From the NCBI GenBank assembly GCA_000434735.1, contig FR881183.1, positions 1 to 26,445 of the forward strand: DNA of 26,445 bases, read 5' to 3'. This document shows, piece after piece, positions 1-8,025 of this stretch. Below the pieces are notes generated by a model. That model was not told the DNA's origin. It saw only the letters and a program-made list of their open reading frames with translations, and searched no databases. The first letter of the stretch is position 1. Each line of letters starts with the position of its first letter. Made by a program: the position numbers and the translations under genes. Source of the DNA: Bacteroides sp. CAG:530. GTDB taxonomy: Bacteria > Bacteroidota > Bacteroidia > Bacteroidales > Bacteroidaceae.

Positions 1-26
1 TAGACAATGCTCATGCCGAGCGTACT

Positions 27-67
27 AAAAAAGTGCCGTTCATGATGTCTTATGAATGGCACTTTTT
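27..67 (+). terminator. Rho-independent terminator of an upstream gene
   Basis: An 11-bp stem (arms 33-43 and 52-62, one G-T pair) with an 8-base loop is followed by five T. A-runs on the left side mean it could also work on the minus strand. The gene it serves lies outside the window. Confidence 0.75.
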
Positions 68-125
68 CATATATTTACAGCTAAAAGTACATCGGGAACT
101 ATGCCGGGTGCGTGACGAGCAAAAA

Positions 126-138
126 ACTTTCGGAAAAA
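126..138 (+). repeat. 13-bp direct repeat, copy 1
   Basis: ACTTTCGGAAAAA occurs here and again at 1650-1662 in the same orientation. The pair flanks the protease gene. Thirteen identical bases about 1.5 kb apart may be chance, a regulatory motif, or ends of a small insertion. Confidence 0.4.
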
Positions 139-172
139 TACACGTGAATACGGAACTATAATTCAAAATAAT

Positions 173-1213
173 ATGAGAATAAAAAAAATATTGCCTTTTA
201 TACTATTGGTATTCTTATTTATTTCATGTGAAAAAGAAGACTTTGGAATAGAAACCAATAATCAAAGAACAGTTTTTATGTATCTCCCATGGTCAACAAA
301 TCTGACAAGTTATTTTTATAATAACATTTCTGATATGGAAGAAGCTATACAAGAAAAAGGGTTAGAGAATGAAAGAATTATAGTGTTTTTATCTACAAGC
401 CCTTCTGAATCGGAGATGTTTGAAATAACTTTAAATAACGGTTCGTGTAAAAGGAATATCTTAAAAGAATATGTAAATCCTTCTTTTACCACAGAAGCTG
501 GTTTGACAGAGATTCTCGGAGATATGAAAACATTTGCTCCTGCTGAAAGTTATTCAATGATTATCGGTTGTCACGGCATGGGCTGGCTTCCTGTTGTACA
601 AAGCCGTAGCAAAGCGAAGGAAGATTTTGTTTATCATTGGGATTTTGAGAATGTTCCTATGACACGTTTTTTTGGTGGATTAACAGCAGAATACCAAACA
701 AACATAAGCACCCTTGCTCAAAGCTTATCTAATAACGGATTGTCAATGGAGTATATTCTATTTGATGATTGCTATATGTCATCGTTGGAAGTTGCCTATG
801 AGTTACGCCATGTAACCAACTATATGATTGCCTGTCCAACAGAAGTGATGGTCTTTGGTATGCCATATTCCACAATAGGCAAATATCTCTTATCAGAAAA
901 ACCAGATTACAAAGCTATATGTGAGTCATTTTATCAGTTTTATTCTAACTATCAATATCCTTATGGAACATTGGCTGTAACAGACTGCTCTTACTTGGAT
1001 GAGTTGGCAGAACTAATGAAACATATTCACTCTAATTATTCTTTTGATACTACACAAGTTATAAATATTCAGCGCATGGATGGCTACTCCCCTGTGATAT
1101 TCTATGATTTCGGAGATTATGTACAGACTTTATGTGGTACAGACACAGAAGTATATAATAATTTTAAAACACTATTGGAGAAAGTTATCCCTTACAAAAC
1201 TCATACCAAATAA
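173..1213 (+). CDS. Clostripain-family (C11) cysteine protease lipoprotein, C-terminus cut by in-frame stop
   Basis: Predicted surface or periplasmic lipoprotein protease of the clostripain (C11) group in clan CD, which typically cleaves after Arg or Lys. Residues 1-19 form a lipoprotein signal: basic N-terminus, hydrophobic stretch, then FISC with Cys19 as the likely lipid anchor. The catalytic His is in GCHGMGW (His134) and the catalytic Cys in FDDCYM (Cys200), the usual order. The frame stops at TAA (1211-1213). The same frame continues without a break for 41 codons to 1339 and encodes a C-terminus that looks family-like (SGITTSEPST, then TSW). The gene therefore looks like a full-length member with a nonsense mutation. 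Both catalytic residues remain, so a shortened protein could still fold. I see no clear promoter upstream. Family call is confident; activity is uncertain. Confidence 0.85.
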   Translation: MRIKKILPFILLVFLFISCEKEDFGIETNNQRTVFMYLPWSTNLTSYFYNNISDMEEAIQEKGLENERIIVFLSTSPSESEMFEITLNNGSCKRNILKEYVNPSFTTEAGLTEILGDMKTFAPAESYSMIIGCHGMGWLPVVQSRSKAKEDFVYHWDFENVPMTRFFGGLTAEYQTNISTLAQSLSNNGLSMEYILFDDCYMSSLEVAYELRHVTNYMIACPTEVMVFGMPYSTIGKYLLSEKPDYKAICESFYQFYSNYQYPYGTLAVTDCSYLDELAELMKHIHSNYSFDTTQVINIQRMDGYSPVIFYDFGDYVQTLCGTDTEVYNNFKTLLEKVIPYKTHTK

Positions 1214-1339
1214 TTCTACACGGCATCAAGAGGTCCTATTACAGTTGAAAGATATTCAGGAATAACAACCTCTGAACCAAGTACAAATAGCAAGATGGTA
1301 GATTATCCAAAAACATCATGGTGCATTGACACACATTAA
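1214..1339 (+). pseudogene. Detached C-terminal end of the C11 protease gene
   Basis: This 41-codon stretch plus a stop is in the same frame as the protease and directly follows its TAA codon. It encodes SGITTSEPST followed by a TSW-type ending, which I recall as typical of the end of Bacteroidales clostripain-like lipoproteins. It has no plausible start of its own. A single base change (for example CAA or GAA to TAA) would account for the break. Confidence 0.7.
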
Positions 1340-1945
1340 ATTATCACTCTGAACCAAGTTGTGATATAGTCCAAAATCTCCAGCGAGGTAACTATCCGGG
1401 GGCTTCTGACCCTTGCACATATAAAAAGCAAAAAGAAAGCGATATCGGAGTATTACACAAAAAAACAGCTGGCTATTACATAATGAAACGACATATTTGG
1501 CTGATCGGTGGAGTTCTCCCACCATGCGGACAAATCCCAGTAACAAAATGACAAAACGGACATTGTTCCTAACATGCCAACTTGTAAATGGGATGAATGA
1601 TTTTCTTTTTTCGCAAGTTGATTTTATAAAATGACCGCCGACAGTTCGTACTTTCGGAAAAAGATGTTATATTTGCAAATGAAAGAGTTATTTGACAGCA
1701 TAGCAATGTAAAACGCTGAAATTAGCACGGTTGCTAACTCGTTACCGCTACCTCTCAAATAATTCGCTAAGAGTTTATTCTTCAATCGGTTAAGTCAAAC
1801 CGAGAAAAATCTAAAATATACTCTTCGTGTTTAGAAATCTTACCATACACCAAACTTACACTGGTTTAGTTTTATTAATTCTCACCCCAAACCACAAGCG
1901 GCTTTATCAGTATTACCGCACCGGTAACTTTGTACTTGGATGAAT
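1340..1945. other. About 600 bp without a supportable gene
   Basis: No convincing coding frame is present on either strand; a 76-codon minus-strand frame at 1316-1546 has no recognisable features. The stretch holds the second copy of a 13-bp repeat (1650-1662), a TATATTTG at 1668-1675 that matches the Bacteroides -7 promoter element without a good -33 partner, and a small hairpin (1786-1803). It may be residue from an old mobile element, but that is a guess. Confidence 0.5.
1650..1662 (+). repeat. 13-bp direct repeat, copy 2
   Basis: Identical to 126-138 and in the same orientation, just upstream of the TATATTTG promoter-like element. Confidence 0.4.
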
Positions 1946-2821
1946 TCATTTTCTGAATTGTTTGGAAATAGCGGAATATCCGCAGCGTTGGCACAAGGGT
2001 TCTACGGCGGTATGGGCAGTAAAACCATCATAAATGGCAACGGCACGCGGTGACGCTAGAATTTGTTCCAAACTTTGTTCAAACAGATTGCCTAAGCGCA
2101 AGTCGCCATCATGATCCAGACAGCATGGCACCACGGTCCCGTCGGTCAATACGCCTATCTGATTGCGCAAGGCATAGCAGAACACTTCGTCTTCGGCATA
2201 CGTGTCGTGCTGAAGATCGGGCCACTCAAACATATCGTCGGTTTCTATAAAGAGATTTTCAGCGAGCTTCCAGCCGTTGCTTCTCTCCACCCACGGACTA
2301 GGTTGATGAGCAGCTATCAAATTGAGAATTGATTCATTCATACAGTTGTGACCTCCTTCGTTCCAAAGACGCAACACAACGATACATCCACGGCGTGCAG
2401 CTCCCTTGGCAAACGCCATCACTTCGCCTATGTATTTCTCTGGACTTTCCTTTCCGTTTCCCTCATGAGAGTGCAGTGAGACTTGAAGTTTGTATGGCAG
2501 AGCATCGAGCATATCGTGGGTGCGCTTAGCAAGCAAAGTTCCGTTAGTGGTAAGCACTGGGATAAAACCTTTCTCACGTGCCATCAAAAGAAACTGCGGA
2601 AGCAGCGGATGAATGAAGGGTTCGCCCATTAGGTGTAAATAAAGAAACTTGACCTTACCCGCTAGTCGGGTGGTCAATATATCAAATTCTTCGAGTGTCA
2701 TAGTGTGCTTAGCACGTGTGGTCTTGGGACAAAACACACAGCTAAGGTTACATACATTCGTTATCTCAAGATAGCATCTGGTTATCATATTGCAAAGTTT
2801 AAGCACGGCATGCATGGGCAA
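1946..2821 (-). CDS. Radical SAM protein with SPASM/Twitch-like C-terminus
   Basis: A 291-residue radical SAM enzyme. The [4Fe-4S]-SAM motif CxxxCxxC is at Cys24, Cys28 and Cys31 (CNLSCVFC). GEP at about residues 66-68 and TTNGT at 91-95 are the usual SAM-binding strands. The C-terminal third has further cysteines (215, 233, 234, 277 and 280) around GTVVPCC and LCQRCGY, the arrangement of a SPASM or Twitch auxiliary cluster. Such proteins modify peptides or act as anaerobic sulfatase-maturase-like enzymes, but no substrate gene is next door. A start at Met12 (2788) is equally possible, since the iron-sulfur motif begins only at residue 24. It is transcribed alone on the minus strand. Class is confident; substrate unknown. 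Confidence 0.88.
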   Translation of the reverse strand: MPMHAVLKLCNMITRCYLEITNVCNLSCVFCPKTTRAKHTMTLEEFDILTTRLAGKVKFLYLHLMGEPFIHPLLPQFLLMAREKGFIPVLTTNGTLLAKRTHDMLDALPYKLQVSLHSHEGNGKESPEKYIGEVMAFAKGAARRGCIVVLRLWNEGGHNCMNESILNLIAAHQPSPWVERSNGWKLAENLFIETDDMFEWPDLQHDTYAEDEVFCYALRNQIGVLTDGTVVPCCLDHDGDLRLGNLFEQSLEQILASPRAVAIYDGFTAHTAVEPLCQRCGYSAISKQFRK

Positions 2822-2859
2822 AACATACCGTACTATGATTTATCATAATGTTTACAAGA

Positions 2860-2867
2860 CAAAGGTA
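2860..2867 (-). promoter_or_regulatory. Possible promoter (-7 element) of the radical SAM gene
   Basis: On the minus strand this reads TACCTTTG, an exact match to the Bacteroides -7 consensus TAnnTTTG, about 40 bp before the start codon. No good -33 TTTG is seen at the expected distance. Confidence 0.4.
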
Positions 2868-2916
2868 ATATTATTTAGTCACACCTATAAACACTTTCAT
2901 AGGTTACTTTTCCATA

Positions 2917-2975
2917 TAAAAAATCCGGGCACCTATCTATACGATTATCTCGCAAAGACAGATGCCCGAATTTTA
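2917..2975 (-). terminator. Terminator of the NahK-like kinase gene
   Basis: The arms CGGGCA and TGCCCG, extended outward by A/T pairs and inward by a partly paired stretch, form a hairpin. On the minus strand it is followed by ATTTTTT. It lies just past the stop codon of the minus-strand kinase gene. Confidence 0.75.
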
Positions 2976-2999
2976 TGTCTATTATGATTTTATCCTATT

Positions 3000-4097
3000 T
3001 TATAACCATTCTTTCATGAAGCCGTCCATTTCGTCTGCATGTGCTTCGAGGCTCTGCAAAAGTTTGAACTGAGCTTTAGTACGAACCAAGTTATGTTCAG
3101 GATAAGCAATCTTATAATAAGTATCGCCGTTGATATAGTCGGTCAAGAAACGTACAGTCTGCATGTAAGTAAGCAAACGACCGCCGTAAGGCAACAAGCT
3201 TGTTTCAAGCGGAGTCAAGAAATTCTTAGCCTTTTCCATATAGCCGCGTGTGTAAGCCTTGAAGATTTCCATGTTTACACCTACATTGTCGAGGTTCTTA
3301 TCATCTTCAGCACCTGTATTTGCAGCGGTACGGATAAAGTCGCCTATATCCGACAACACGAATCCCGGCATTACTGTATCAAGGTCGATAACGCAAAGAA
3401 CCTTACCGTTCTTACCATCGAACAACATATTGTTTACCTTAGTATCGCAGTGGTTAATGTGTTTTTTCAACTTTCCTTCGCGGTACAGACGTTCCTGAAC
3501 GCAGAATGCATCGGCACGTTTTTCAATTTCGCCTACCAAATCCTTAACTTCATCCAGTCTGCCAGCTGCGTTAGCCTTCACTGCATCGTGGAACTGTTCC
3601 AAACGGAACTCCATATTGTGGAAGTTAGGGATAGTTTCGCCCAATGTACCTTCAGGAATATCCGACAACATGTGCTGGAAATCACCGAAAGCCTTACCAG
3701 CTTCGTACGACAACTCCGGAGTAACTTCTTCGTAGCTCTTGCTGTCTGGAATGAACAAGCTAACACGCCAATAGCTATCGCCATCGAAATAATAAGTCTT
3801 GCCATTATCAGCCGGCAAGAAAGTCAATACCTTACGGTCGATATCAGTTTCTCCTTTAGCCTCCAGTTTCTCACGAATATGCTGTGTAACGGTAGCCAAG
3901 TTATGCTGCAACATTTCTACATTTGTAAAGATATGGTGGTTGATGCGCTGCAAAACGTATTTTATTTCACCTTTATCTGTTGTTACTTTCAGTGTATCGT
4001 TGATATGTCCGTTTCCGAAAGGTTCAGCATTAACAACTTTTTCTGCTAGATCAAAATGACTAAGAATCTGCAATAATTCGTCTTTAGACTTGCTCAT
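3000..4097 (-). CDS. NahK-like sugar 1-kinase (aminoglycoside phosphotransferase fold)
   Basis: A 365-residue cytosolic kinase of the aminoglycoside/choline phosphotransferase fold. The catalytic loop HCDTKVNN (216-223) fits HxDxxxxN, with Asp218 as the likely base and Asn223 as a metal ligand. IDLD (Asp238, Asp240) is the DxD metal site. The N-terminal GNGHINDT (28-35) is the nucleotide loop and is characteristic of N-acetylhexosamine 1-kinase (NahK) relatives, which phosphorylate GlcNAc or GalNAc released from mucin or milk glycans. Length fits that family (about 360). Two promoter-like elements precede it and a terminator follows, so it is probably a single-gene unit. Fold and kinase role are well supported; the exact sugar is inferred. 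Confidence 0.85.
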   Translation of the reverse strand: MSKSKDELLQILSHFDLAEKVVNAEPFGNGHINDTLKVTTDKGEIKYVLQRINHHIFTNVEMLQHNLATVTQHIREKLEAKGETDIDRKVLTFLPADNGKTYYFDGDSYWRVSLFIPDSKSYEEVTPELSYEAGKAFGDFQHMLSDIPEGTLGETIPNFHNMEFRLEQFHDAVKANAAGRLDEVKDLVGEIEKRADAFCVQERLYREGKLKKHINHCDTKVNNMLFDGKNGKVLCVIDLDTVMPGFVLSDIGDFIRTAANTGAEDDKNLDNVGVNMEIFKAYTRGYMEKAKNFLTPLETSLLPYGGRLLTYMQTVRFLTDYINGDTYYKIAYPEHNLVRTKAQFKLLQSLEAHADEMDGFMKEWL

Positions 4098-4139
4098 AGT
4101 ATTTTATTTTTTTGTTAGTTTTTTAAATTTCTAATGTTG

Positions 4140-4169
4140 CAAAGATAATAAGATTCTGAAACAAAGATA
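4140..4169 (-). promoter_or_regulatory. Two promoter -7 elements upstream of the NahK-like gene
   Basis: On the minus strand, TATCTTTG (TAnnTTTG consensus) occurs at 4140-4147 and again at 4162-4169. They lie 43 and 65 bp before the start codon. Either or both could serve the kinase gene. Confidence 0.55.
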
Positions 4170-4298
4170 AAACAACTCAAAATAATTTGCGATTTGAAAT
4201 AATAATAATGCCGTTCAATTTCAGTCTGATAAGAATTCAAACAATAGCAATTTGTAAGTAGAAAGCCCAACAAATTCACAAAATCTATTCTACACAAA

Positions 4299-4336
4299 CA
4301 AAAATGCTAAATATAAAGCATCGTATTTTAGCATTT
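4299..4336 (-). terminator. Terminator of the omega-amidase gene
   Basis: Arms at 4303-4313 and 4324-4336 (AATGCTAAATA paired with TATTTTAGCATT, with one bulged base) form a stem that, on the minus strand, leads into TTTTTG. It lies about 80 bp past the amidase stop codon. Confidence 0.6.
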
Positions 4337-4416
4337 CATTCAATTACCGAAAAACAGCTATAATCGGCATTCCAAAAGGCAGTTGCATATACATTCAGAA
4401 CTTACTCATTATATTA

Positions 4417-5184
4417 TTACACAGTAACATCAAATTTATCGGCATCGGCCAAGGCCGGAAAGCGTAGACGAAAATTATCTTGTACGGCTCGCACTATCTT
4501 ACCTACTGCCATGCCTTCCACATCGTCTTCGCATCGGGCTATGGTCTTTCCGTAAGGACCTATAATGATGCTGCCGCCATCGTAAACGCCTGTATCGTCA
4601 TTGCCTACACGGTTAGAGCCTATTACGTAGCACTGATTTTCCAAGGCACGGGCTTTAAGCAAGGTATCCCATACATCGCGACGACCACCGGGCCAATTGG
4701 CTACGTAGATAATGGCATCGTAATCGCCCAGACATCTTGACCATACAGGGAACCGGAGGTCATAGCACACCTGAAGCAGGAAGCGAAACTCCTTATACTC
4801 TACTACCACCCGCTCTGTGCCGCAAGTGTAGACTTTATCTTCGCCTCCAAAGGTGAAAAGGTGACGCTTATCGTAAGTGCGATAAGTGCCATCGGGGTAT
4901 ACAAAGTACATGCGGTTGTAATATTTTCCGCCATCGGATACAGCCACAGTACCTGTAATGGCACAGCTTCGGGTTATGGCTTTACACTGCATCCAGCTCA
5001 ACACTTCTCCCCCACCGGGCAAAGCTACATTCTCGGCATCCATACAGAATCCGGTAGAAAACATTTCGGGCAGCACTATCAGCTCGGCTTCGGCTGGAGC
5101 ATCGTCTACCATACGGTCGAGCTTGGCAAGATTAGCCTCAACATCGGCCCAGTAAATATCAGTTTGTAAAACAACTACGTTCAT
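4417..5184 (-). CDS. Nitrilase-superfamily omega-amidase (YafV-like)
   Basis: A 255-residue carbon-nitrogen hydrolase. The Glu-Lys-Cys triad is visible: Glu40 in LPEMFSTGF, Lys106 in YDKRHLF, Cys140 in VCYDLRFPVW. The DLRFP sequence after the catalytic Cys and the FTFGGE stretch after the Lys fit the YafV/omega-amidase branch, which hydrolyses alpha-ketoglutaramate or alpha-ketosuccinamate and helps salvage glutamine-transaminase products. Length is normal. No signal peptide is seen, so it is cytosolic. It is divergent from lysS with a 105-bp shared upstream region and is followed by its own terminator. Confidence 0.9.
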   Translation of the reverse strand: MNVVVLQTDIYWADVEANLAKLDRMVDDAPAEAELIVLPEMFSTGFCMDAENVALPGGGEVLSWMQCKAITRSCAITGTVAVSDGGKYYNRMYFVYPDGTYRTYDKRHLFTFGGEDKVYTCGTERVVVEYKEFRFLLQVCYDLRFPVWSRCLGDYDAIIYVANWPGGRRDVWDTLLKARALENQCYVIGSNRVGNDDTGVYDGGSIIIGPYGKTIARCEDDVEGMAVGKIVRAVQDNFRLRFPALADADKFDVTV

Positions 5185-5254
5185 AAAGTCCGTTTTTTAA
5201 TGGCACTAAGGTAATTAAATAATATAACATAGGCGTTAATTGCAAAAACTTTGT

Positions 5255-5262
5255 TACTTTTG
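5255..5262 (+). promoter_or_regulatory. Promoter -7 element of lysS
   Basis: TACTTTTG matches TAnnTTTG exactly and lies 27 bp before the lysS start codon. A clear -33 TTTG is not seen. This promoter probably drives lysS-gpsA-pgi. Confidence 0.6.
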
Positions 5263-5289
5263 CCACGAAAATGAGTTAATGTTTCTACA

Positions 5290-7017
5290 ATGAACGTATT
5301 AGAACTAAGTGAACAGGAAATAATCAGACGCAACAGTCTGAATGAAATGAGAGCGATGGGCATCGACCCGTACCCTGCAGCCGAGTATGTAACCAATGCT
5401 TTTTCAACCGATATAAAAGCTGAATTTAAAGACGACGAAGAGCCGCGTCAGGTATCGGTAGCAGGACGTATCATGTCACGCCGCGTAATGGGTAAAGCTT
5501 CTTTCGTTGAGCTACAAGACTCAAAAGGACGTATCCAAGTATATATCACCCGCGACGATATTTGCCCGGATGAAAACAAAGACTTATATAATGTAGTATT
5601 TAAACGTCTGCTCGACTTGGGCGACTTTATCGGCATTGAAGGATTTGTATTCCGCACTCAGACTGGCGAGGTGTCTATCCACGCTAAGAAGCTGACAGTA
5701 CTGTCTAAGTCAATCCGCCCGCTTCCTATCGTTAAATATAAAGATGGTGTAGCTTACGATAAGTTCGAAGATCCTGAACTGCGCTACCGCCAACGCTATG
5801 TAGACTTGGTAGTGAACGATGGCGTGAAAGATATTTTCTTGAAACGTAACAAGGTATATAATTCGATGCGCGAGTATTTCAACTCAAAGGGTTATATTGA
5901 AGTTGAAACTCCTATCCTGCAGGCTATTGCCGGTGGAGCAGCTGCGCGTCCGTTTATCACTCATCATAACGCACTTGACATTCCTTTGTATATGCGTATC
6001 GCCAGCGAGTTGTACCTGAAACGCCTTATCGTAGGTGGTTTTGAAGGTGTATACGAAATCGGCAAGAACTTCCGTAACGAAGGTATGGACCGCACTCACA
6101 ACCCAGAATTTACTTGTATGGAAATTTACGTTGCCTACAAAGACTACAACTGGATGATGAAGTTTACTGAAAACATGATTGAAAAGATCTGTCTCGATGT
6201 AAACGGCACGACAGAAGTAAAAGTAGGCGACAATATTATCAACTTCAAGGCTCCGTTTAAGCGTGTAACCATGCTTGATTCTATTAAAGAGCACACAGGC
6301 TACGACTTGACAGACATGAACGAAGAACAGATTCGTGAGGTTTGCAAGAAGCTGAACATGGAGATTGATGATACCATGGGTAAGGGTAAGCTGATTGATG
6401 AAATCTTCGGCGAATTCTGCGAAGGTACTTATATTCAGCCTACATTCATCACCGACTATCCTATCGAAATGTCTCCGCTTACCAAGCGTCATCGTAACAA
6501 CCCTAACCTGACAGAACGTTTTGAATTGATGGTTAACGGTAAGGAACTTTGTAACGCCTACTCTGAGCTTAACGACCCGATTGACCAGCTGGAACGCTTT
6601 GAAGAGCAGATGCGTCTGAGCGAAAAGGGCGACGACGAAGCTATGATTATCGACAAAGACTTTGTTCGCGCTTTGGAATACGGTATGCCTCCTACATCGG
6701 GTATGGGTATCGGTATGGACCGTCTGGTTATGCTGATGACAGGACAGAGCACTATTCAGGAAGTATTGTTCTTCCCGCAGATGCGTCCCGAAAAGGTTAT
6801 CCCGAAGGATGCTCCGACTAAATTCATGGAATTAGGTGTGCCCGAAGAATGGGTGGCTGTGCTGCAGAAGGCTGGCTACAACATGGTGGCAGATATGAAA
6901 GAAGTAAATCCGCAGAAGTTGCACATGGACATTTGCGGCATCAATAAAAAATATAAATTAGAGCTGAAAAACCCAACCGTAGACGAAGTAGCTGGCTGGA
7001 TTGAAAAGATAGGCTAA
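5290..7017 (+). CDS. lysS: Lysyl-tRNA synthetase, class II
   Basis: Charges tRNA-Lys with lysine in the cytosol. The N-terminal OB-fold anticodon-binding domain covers about residues 55-140 (VAGRIMSRRVMGKASFVEL). The class II catalytic core follows: motif 2 at 261-280 (FRNEGMDRTHNPEFTCMEIY) and motif 3 at 471-482 (GMGIGMDRLVML). At 575 residues it is about 70 longer than the E. coli enzyme. The extra length is a C-terminal tail (from about 505) that looks like a helical domain, and it is, as I recall, usual in Bacteroidales. The start sits 27 bp past a -7 element. It is the first gene of a tight cluster with gpsA (1-bp gap) and pgi. Confidence 0.98.
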   Translation: MNVLELSEQEIIRRNSLNEMRAMGIDPYPAAEYVTNAFSTDIKAEFKDDEEPRQVSVAGRIMSRRVMGKASFVELQDSKGRIQVYITRDDICPDENKDLYNVVFKRLLDLGDFIGIEGFVFRTQTGEVSIHAKKLTVLSKSIRPLPIVKYKDGVAYDKFEDPELRYRQRYVDLVVNDGVKDIFLKRNKVYNSMREYFNSKGYIEVETPILQAIAGGAAARPFITHHNALDIPLYMRIASELYLKRLIVGGFEGVYEIGKNFRNEGMDRTHNPEFTCMEIYVAYKDYNWMMKFTENMIEKICLDVNGTTEVKVGDNIINFKAPFKRVTMLDSIKEHTGYDLTDMNEEQIREVCKKLNMEIDDTMGKGKLIDEIFGEFCEGTYIQPTFITDYPIEMSPLTKRHRNNPNLTERFELMVNGKELCNAYSELNDPIDQLERFEEQMRLSEKGDDEAMIIDKDFVRALEYGMPPTSGMGIGMDRLVMLMTGQSTIQEVLFFPQMRPEKVIPKDAPTKFMELGVPEEWVAVLQKAGYNMVADMKEVNPQKLHMDICGINKKYKLELKNPTVDEVAGWIEKIG

Positions 7018-7018
7018 A

Positions 7019-8014
7019 ATGAAACTACCCGGAAAAATAGCAATAATGGGGGGAGGAAGCTGGGCAACAGCTATCGCTAAGATAGTGCTGAACCAAGCGG
7101 AATCGATAAACTGGTATATGCGCCGAGACGACAGAATTGAAGAATTCAAGCGTCTAGGCCATAACCCGGCTTACCTGACGAGTGTGCGCTTTGACTTGAA
7201 GCGTATCAATTTCTCGTCGGATATAAATAAGGTGGTGAAAGAGTCGGATACGCTGATATTCGTTACTCCGTCGCCATACTTGAAAGCTCACCTCAAAAAG
7301 CTGAAAACAAAACTTAAGGATAAGTTCATCATCACGGCAATCAAAGGTATTGTGCCCGACGAAAACTTGATTGTTTCGGACTACTTCAATAAAATGTATG
7401 GGGTGCCCGAAGAGAACATCGCTGTTCTGGCTGGTCCGTGCCATGCAGAAGAAGTGGCGCTGGAACGCCTATCGTATCTTACTATAGGATGCAAGGACAT
7501 CGATAAGGCTCGTATCTTTGCCCGTTTGCTGTCGAATCATTTTATCAAGACTTCGGTAAACACAGACGTTGCTGGTATAGAGTATGCATCGGTACTGAAG
7601 AATGTGTATGCCATAGCTGCCGGAATATGCAGCGGACTAAAGTATGGCGACAACTTCCAGGCAGTACTGGTATCTAATGCCCTGCAAGAGATGAACCGAT
7701 TCCTTGACACCGTACATCCGCTTAACAGATGCACCAACGACTCGGCTTATCTGGGCGACTTGCTGGTGACATCGTACTCTAACTTTAGCCGTAACCGTGT
7801 GTTCGGAACCATGATTGGCAAAGGATACTCTGTAAAAAGCGCACAGATAGAGATGGAGATGATAGCCGAAGGATATTACGGAACTAAATGTATTAAAGAA
7901 CTGAATAAGCATCTGCATGTAAACATGCCTATCGTTGATGCGGTATATAATATTCTGTATGAACGTATATCGCCGATGATTGAGATTAAATTACTGACGG
8001 ATTCTTTCAGATAA
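7019..8014 (+). CDS. gpsA: NAD(P)H-dependent glycerol-3-phosphate dehydrogenase
   Basis: Reduces dihydroxyacetone phosphate to sn-glycerol 3-phosphate, the backbone of phospholipids. The Rossmann dinucleotide motif GGGSWATAIA is at 11-20. The family lysines are at 109 (AIKG) and 194 (SVLKNVYAIAAG). TNDSAYLGDLLVTSYSNFSR matches the C-terminal substrate-binding domain. At 331 residues the length is normal. It begins one base after the lysS stop and is 11 bp ahead of pgi, so the three are almost surely co-transcribed and gpsA probably depends on the lysS promoter. Confidence 0.97.
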   Translation: MKLPGKIAIMGGGSWATAIAKIVLNQAESINWYMRRDDRIEEFKRLGHNPAYLTSVRFDLKRINFSSDINKVVKESDTLIFVTPSPYLKAHLKKLKTKLKDKFIITAIKGIVPDENLIVSDYFNKMYGVPEENIAVLAGPCHAEEVALERLSYLTIGCKDIDKARIFARLLSNHFIKTSVNTDVAGIEYASVLKNVYAIAAGICSGLKYGDNFQAVLVSNALQEMNRFLDTVHPLNRCTNDSAYLGDLLVTSYSNFSRNRVFGTMIGKGYSVKSAQIEMEMIAEGYYGTKCIKELNKHLHVNMPIVDAVYNILYERISPMIEIKLLTDSFR

Positions 8015-8025
8015 TTATTAATAAT

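Larger units (their letters stand above)
4098..4416. other. Intergenic spacer between two minus-strand genes
   Basis: AT-rich spacer of about 320 bp. It contains the kinase promoter elements (4140-4169) and the terminator of the upstream amidase gene (4299-4336). I see no gene in it. Confidence 0.7.

Noticed and set aside
1316..1546. 76-codon minus-strand frame after the protease gene
   Set aside because: No domain or promoter, and it overlaps the 3' end of the protease frame. It may be mobile-element debris, but that cannot be shown here.
3039..4049. Long plus-strand open frame (336 codons) opposite the kinase gene
   Set aside because: It is antisense to a gene with clear kinase motifs and shows no domain, only Cys/Phe/Ile-rich shadow sequence.
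5884..6492. Minus-strand open frame of 202 codons inside lysS
   Set aside because: Antisense shadow of a highly conserved gene; no motif or start context.
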